A stretch of DNA of 64,000 nt, from positions 1 to 64,000 of the forward strand of contig NZ_AEYE02000025.1 of assembly GCF_000298315.2 (NCBI RefSeq), written 5' to 3'. Origin of the DNA: Rhizobium grahamii CCGE 502 (GTDB taxonomy: Bacteria; Pseudomonadota; Alphaproteobacteria; Rhizobiales; Rhizobiaceae). The notes beneath the pieces were generated by a model. That model made no database searches. It was not told the DNA's origin and saw nothing but the letters and a program-made list of their open reading frames with translations. The position numbers and the translations under genes are program-made. Every line of letters starts with the position of its first letter. The stretch's first letter is position 1. Shown here one piece after another: positions 60,451-64,000 of this stretch.

Positions 60451-61130
60451 TCATTCTGTACGCGATCCTGTTGGGCTATCCGCTCGCGTTGTCATTGCAA
60501 CAGTGCCCTGCGATGAACAACGCGACGGCTGAGCGGCAATAGGATTCGATTTCGTGTCGTCCTCTGCTCTTATCTCATCGAAGCGTGCGATCATCAGCAG
60601 ATCGGAGCCTTTGATAAGCGCGACGAATAAACGGGCGGACAGAGCGGGATCGGGGACGTTCAAAAGTACCTTGGCGTGCAGTTGACGCAGCAGTTCCTCG
60701 ATTTGGGCGATGATATGGGCGGGGCCGGCGTCGTAATGGAGCTTGCTTAGGGACTTTAGATTCGTCGTGTCGGACATCACCATGGCTTCGACACTGCGGA
60801 CGTCTGGGAGAAACAGCGTGCGCAGCAGTGATGATCCTACCGCCATGAGCTGATCTTCGGCCGAGCCATCGAAGCCCTCGAACAGTGCACGCAGTACAAT
60901 CTGTTGACAGCGGGCCGCAAAGGCGCTGAACAGCGCCTCTTTGTTCTCGAAGTGCCTGTAGATGCTGAGCTTGGATGTCTTCGCTCGCTGGGCGACCTTG
61001 TCCAAGGTCGTCGCTTGAACCCCAGTTCCGCAAAGAGCTCGCTCGCCGCATCCACGATAGTTTGGCCCAGCTCTTGGTTAGGTGTTTCCGATTTGCCGAC
61101 GACGTCCGTTCCGTCGTGGCCTGTCGTCAC
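60451..61130 (-). pseudogene. TetR-family regulator, frameshifted
   Basis: The N-terminal helix (ELGQTIVDAASELFAELGFK) lies in one frame, and the rest of the helix-turn-helix (DKVAQRAKTSKLSIYRHFEN, KEALFSAFA) in the next, one base off near 61025. The C-terminal ligand domain (DQLMAVGSSLLRTLFLPDVR and so on, to LFVALIKGSDLLMIARFDEI) is intact. A GTG at 61130 could be the start. Except for the single shift this would be a normal TetR repressor of about 225 residues, so a sequencing error is possible. Confidence 0.7.
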
Positions 61131-61419
61131 TTTTACTTTGAATGCTTTGATGAACGCATTGTGGGCCGCGGTCACGCAGAAGTACTGGTAGATCACGACG
61201 ACAGGCTGTGTCATCGTGTCGACCACGCCCCCGGCCTGAACGTGTCGTCTTCGTCAAGGCGGTATAGATCTTCAAGCAGCATCTGCGTCATGCTTGGCAT
61301 CACCGATCTATCCGCTTCAAGATCACACATGGTTATTGGTCGCCATCCCGACACGCGTAACTCAATTCCACCGGCGCGGTTTCGTCGTGTGGTTTCGCGT
61401 CATTTGGGTATATCCCGTT

Positions 61420-61456
61420 GACATATCCATCGTGCGTATTATTTGTAGGATATGTC
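61420..61456 (+). promoter_or_regulatory. Probable VapBC operator
   Basis: A perfect 9-bp inverted repeat GACATATCC (61420-61428) and GGATATGTC (61448-61456) with a 19-base spacer. It ends 26 bases before the antitoxin start. A -35-like TTGACA (61418-61423) overlaps the left arm. Confidence 0.65.
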
Positions 61457-61482
61457 GCTTGTAGATGCCAAAGGAGCCGATC

Positions 61483-61713
61483 ATGGAACAGGGTGCGGTA
61501 TTTCTGAGTAATCGGAGCCAAGCCATTCGGCTGCCGAAAGCAGTCGCTCTGCCTGACGATGTGAAACGTGTCGATATCGTTGCCGTCGGACGAGCTCGAA
61601 TTATAACCCCTGCCGGCGAGGCCTGGGATAGCTGGTTCGAGGAACTAGAGGCTACATCCGACTTTATGACCGAACGTGATCAACCAGCCTTGCAGGAGCG
61701 AGAGGCTTTATGA
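61483..61713 (+). CDS. vapB: VapB-type antitoxin
   Basis: A 76-residue AbrB-like antitoxin of the VagC/VapB kind: GAVFLSNRSQAIRLPKAVAL, then PDDVKRVDIVAVGRARIITP and a tail (WDSWFEELEATSDFMTERDQ) that wraps the toxin. AAGGAG lies 6 bases before the ATG at 61483, which I prefer to the in-frame start at 61465. Its stop overlaps the toxin ATG (TTATGATG). It most likely represses its own promoter at the inverted repeat just upstream. Confidence 0.92.
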   Translation: MEQGAVFLSNRSQAIRLPKAVALPDDVKRVDIVAVGRARIITPAGEAWDSWFEELEATSDFMTERDQPALQEREAL

Positions 61714-62114
61714 TGCTGAAATACATGTTGGACACCAACATGTGCATCTTCACCATCAAGAACCGGCCGCAACAGGTGCGCGATGCTTTCAATCGCCACC
61801 ATGGGCAACTATGCATAAGCTCAGTCAGCGTGATGGAGCTGATTTACGGTGCAGAGAAATCGGCGATGCCAGAGCGTAATCTTGCAGTTGTCGAAGGCTT
61901 TGCTGCGCGACTAGAAGTGTTGCCTTATGATGAGATCGCGGCTGCCCATACCGGCCAGTTGCGAGCTGAACTTGCTCGGCAGGGAACGCCTATCGGACCG
62001 TACGATCAACTGATCGCTGGGCACGCGCGCTCCCGCGGATTGATAATTGTGACAAACAACAGGCGCGAATTTGATCGTGTGGACGGCTTACGCATCGAGG
62101 ACTGGACCGTCTAA
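61710..62114 (+). CDS. vapC: VapC-type PIN-domain toxin
   Basis: A 134-residue PIN-domain RNase. Acidic residues appear in YMLDTNMCIF, SVMELIYGAEK, GPYDQLIAGHARS and VTNNRREFDRV. The order DTN...E...D...N/D is complete, so the enzyme should be active. VapC toxins cleave tRNA or rRNA when freed from VapB. It is translationally coupled to vapB and followed by a strong terminator at 62139. Confidence 0.92.
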   Translation: MMLKYMLDTNMCIFTIKNRPQQVRDAFNRHHGQLCISSVSVMELIYGAEKSAMPERNLAVVEGFAARLEVLPYDEIAAAHTGQLRAELARQGTPIGPYDQLIAGHARSRGLIIVTNNRREFDRVDGLRIEDWTV

Positions 62115-62138
62115 TCGTACTTATCGCCATTCCCTTGC

Positions 62139-62172
62139 ATTGGCGTGTAACCTACACGCCAATCCTTTTTTT
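62139..62172 (+). terminator. Rho-independent terminator of vapBC
   Basis: A perfect 11-bp stem ATTGGCGTGTA / TACACGCCAAT with an ACC loop, followed by CC and seven T, 25 bases after the vapC stop. Confidence 0.92.
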
Positions 62173-62501
62173 GGTCGCGGGTTCGGATCTAATCGAAGGA
62201 CAGATTTGCCGGCGGTCGCAATAGGCCGTTCTTACCCAAGCACGGATCTTATGGCGTCTACTACATTCGTTACAATAATGTCCGCTTCTGCTTTGTCACA
62301 CACAGCCGTGGTGCGAAACCAAGGATATCGCCCTGCGGCATAGCACGGCGCGGGCGAGCGGACGGGCACACATTCCCAGGGGCTCAATTCGCGACCAATC
62401 TCTCCGATCTGAAAAAGCAAGACTGGTTGAAGGGGCTACGAGGCATCACTGCATGCAGCGTTTTGATAACGGCAATACTCATTTGGCGATGGCCTTGGAG
62501 T
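62173..62501. other. Stretch without a recognisable gene
   Basis: A short minus-strand frame ending near 62232 (TAVCDKAEADIIVTNVVDAI) looks like the C-terminus of some enzyme, but I cannot place it. Nothing else is supported. Confidence 0.3.
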
Positions 62502-62630
62502 AGCCACGACCTTGCCTGGATATGCCGAGAAAGCCACGTTCTTCAAAAGCTGGGTGCCGGAAAAGGACTTTATAACATTCGTCAGTTGGAGCCGCGGCAC
62601 GCGGCTCCCGTTGCTTGAAGAGCTTTGCAT
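62502..62630 (-). pseudogene. N-terminal fragment of an ABC transporter ATPase
   Basis: The frame from the ATG at 62630 reads MQSSSSNGSRVPRLQLTNVI, then KSFSGTQLLKNVAFSAYPGKVVA. That is the first strands of a sugar-type ABC ATPase, just before the Walker A motif. The sequence breaks there and nothing of the nucleotide-binding domain follows. Confidence 0.55.
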
Positions 62631-62945
62631 CGAAGCCTCCGATAATCGAGGATCATTGCTGGGAACGACTTGGTATTCGCAACGAGTGCATTGCCACGTT
62701 CCCTTCATGGAAGCCGTGAGGCGAGGGCGCGGCATCGTCATGTGCCGCTTCAATGAGATTATTGCAGGAATGCTTATGTCTCTGTTCGATCGTCAATGGG
62801 GCTCCGGCGTAGCCGAGCCCAAATGGTGGAGTATCACCTGAGCTAAGGGCGGCGCCTAGGGCGTCCTCAGTTGCCGGCAAGGTAAAGCAACGAGTTGGAC
62901 CACGAGAGCCGCGTTCCCAAGCGTGGCCCTCGTGGCAAGTTCACT
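62631..62945. other. Short gap without a gene
   Basis: No frame here has a good start or known family. It lies between the ATPase fragment and the end of the peptide-binding protein gene. Confidence 0.4.
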
Positions 62946-64000
62946 TCATTCGGCGATGTCAACGCCATCGAACCGGTGAGCATCAGAGGGCTCGATCTGG
63001 TAGCCGATAACGTTCGCCGAGGTGGCGACGGTGATTACGCCGTTTGCCAGCGGTATCCAAGGGGTCTCGTCGGCCGCTTTTTGCTGCGCCTGCTGATAGA
63101 GCTTCGCGCGAGCCGCCTCATTAGTCTCCGACCGGGCTTTGTCCAGGAGCGCGTCAAAGTCCTTGTTACACCAGCCAGCCTTGTTGTTGCCGCCGACAGA
63201 CGCACATGAAAGCAATGGCGTAAGAAAGCTGTCGGGATCTCCATTGTCCGCGGTCCAGCCGGCCAAGACCGAGCCGTCGTGTTTCGGGTCGCTGGACCGC
63301 TTCAGGTACTCTCCCCATTCGAATGAAACGATCTGGGCCGAAAGACCGATGTTCTGCAGGTCGGCCTGCAGCAGTTCCGCCGTCCGACGACCATTGGGAT
63401 TGTAAGGGCGCGAGACAGGCATGGCCCATAGCGTGACCTGCTGGCCCGTCAGTCCTAGCTGCGAGATAGTGCTGCGGGCTGCATTGGGATCGTACTGCAC
63501 CGTCTTGAGGGCAGAGTTATATCCCATCATGTCAGGAGGAAGTACGCTTTTTGCTTCTACGCCGGCGCCTTGATATACCGCATCCAGGATGGCTTGCTTG
63601 TTGATCGCCTGGGTTATTGCACGGCGAACTCGGGCGTCGTCGAACGGTTTTTGCGTCGTATTGAAGGCAAGGTATCCGACATTCAGTCCAGGCCTCTGCA
63701 AGACTTTTAGAGAGCTGTCCTCCTTGAGTGCGGGGATGTCGCTTGGCACGGGATATACGGCGATCTGGCATTCGCCAGCTTTGAGCCTCTGGATGCGCGT
63801 GCTGGCATCCGTGGTAATCGCGAAGACCAGATCATCGATCGGCTGCTTCCCACCCCAGTAGTCGCCGAAAGCTTGGTAGCGGATAGCGGCGTCCTGCTGG
63901 TAGGCGACGAATTGGAATGGCCCCGTCCCGATAGGCTTTTGATTGAGATCATCGATCCGATTGTCCGTCACGAGCTTGTCAGCGTATTCCTTTGACAGAA
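62946..64000 (-). CDS. Peptide/nickel-type ABC substrate-binding protein (family 5), partial
   Basis: The gene runs off the right edge; about 350 C-terminal codons are present. The family 5 pattern is clear: QKPIGTGPFQFVAYQQDAAI, YWGGKQPIDDLVFAITTDAS, RIQRLKAGECQIAVYPVPSD, FNTTQKPFDDARVRRAITQA, and VLAGWTADNGDPDSFLTPLL. Such proteins deliver dipeptides, oligopeptides or similar solutes to Dpp/Opp importers. GTPWIPL-like ETPWIPLANG near the end is also typical. The permease and ATPase genes, if present, would lie outside; none follow within this window. Confidence 0.9.
   Translation of the reverse strand, partial: LSKEYADKLVTDNRIDDLNQKPIGTGPFQFVAYQQDAAIRYQAFGDYWGGKQPIDDLVFAITTDASTRIQRLKAGECQIAVYPVPSDIPALKEDSSLKVLQRPGLNVGYLAFNTTQKPFDDARVRRAITQAINKQAILDAVYQGAGVEAKSVLPPDMMGYNSALKTVQYDPNAARSTISQLGLTGQQVTLWAMPVSRPYNPNGRRTAELLQADLQNIGLSAQIVSFEWGEYLKRSSDPKHDGSVLAGWTADNGDPDSFLTPLLSCASVGGNNKAGWCNKDFDALLDKARSETNEAARAKLYQQAQQKAADETPWIPLANGVITVATSANVIGYQIEPSDAHRFDGVDIAE

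Noticed and set aside
1-64000. CRISPR arrays, tRNA or rRNA genes, replication genes
   Set aside because: No regularly spaced repeats, cloverleaf sequences, rRNA signatures or RepABC-type genes were seen on either strand.

Overview
The window reads as a replicon segment from a Rhizobiaceae-type alphaproteobacterium (Rhizobium, Sinorhizobium/Ensifer, Agrobacterium relatives). The evidence is the gene families: DUF982, tandem Ku genes, DUF2934, DUF6894, LivFGHM-type and polar amino-acid ABC importers, a GlxA-type regulator. Promoters of the alphaproteobacterial general stress sigma factor (EcfG/RpoE2) are also present. There is no rRNA, tRNA, replication or core housekeeping gene. With many toxin-antitoxin modules, transposition remnants and broken genes, this suggests an accessory plasmid, chromid or genomic island.

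Region 1 (1-14 kb) is a stress-response island. It holds small conserved proteins, a cold-shock protein, a PPOX-fold protein, a flavodoxin-like reductase, a zinc dehydrogenase with a short-chain dehydrogenase, and an SDR-treZ pair for trehalose synthesis. I find nine GGAAC-N16/17-(N)GTT promoters in this stretch, each just upstream of one of these genes, so the island is probably one general-stress regulon. Region 2 (14-26 kb) has a CNNM/CBS transporter, a PAS-PAS hybrid histidine kinase, an outer-membrane barrel and an AbrB/PIN toxin-antitoxin pair, set among gene fragments.

Region 3 (26-35 kb) is an intact catabolic locus. A GntR regulator is divergent from a LivGFHM importer plus a DAO-type FAD oxidase. 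It leads an operon of DUF3830, TIGR04076, an aldo/keto reductase, an NTF2-like protein and the binding protein. The substrate is unknown, probably a nitrogen-containing small molecule. Region 4 (35.3-36.9 kb) has tniB and DUF6088/AbiEi remnants. Region 5 (37-43.8 kb) is a fructosamine (Amadori compound) locus: FrlB-like deglycase, FrlD-like kinase, LacI regulator with two matching operators, a polar amino-acid ABC importer and an ornithine-cyclodeaminase-family enzyme.

Region 6 (43.8-51.2 kb) mixes intact envelope genes (DUF1254/DUF1214; DUF3302 plus HlyD) with decayed ones: DUF1254, two tandem Ku genes collapsed together, cytochrome P460, and a CD-NTase (cGAS-like nucleotidyltransferase) overlapping an ABC-three-component middle-component-like gene. 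Region 7 (51.3-59 kb) is a redox cluster: two paralogous 239-residue proteins around GlxA, alcohol dehydrogenase and alpha/beta hydrolase genes, then LysR/SDR/monooxygenase. Region 8 (59-64 kb) has an orphan ParD, broken isochorismatase and TetR genes, a VapBC pair with operator and terminator, and a dipeptide-type binding protein cut by the right edge.

Many genes carry single-base frameshifts. They may be true pseudogenes or sequencing indels; the long intact operons argue for real decay, but the raw reads would decide.
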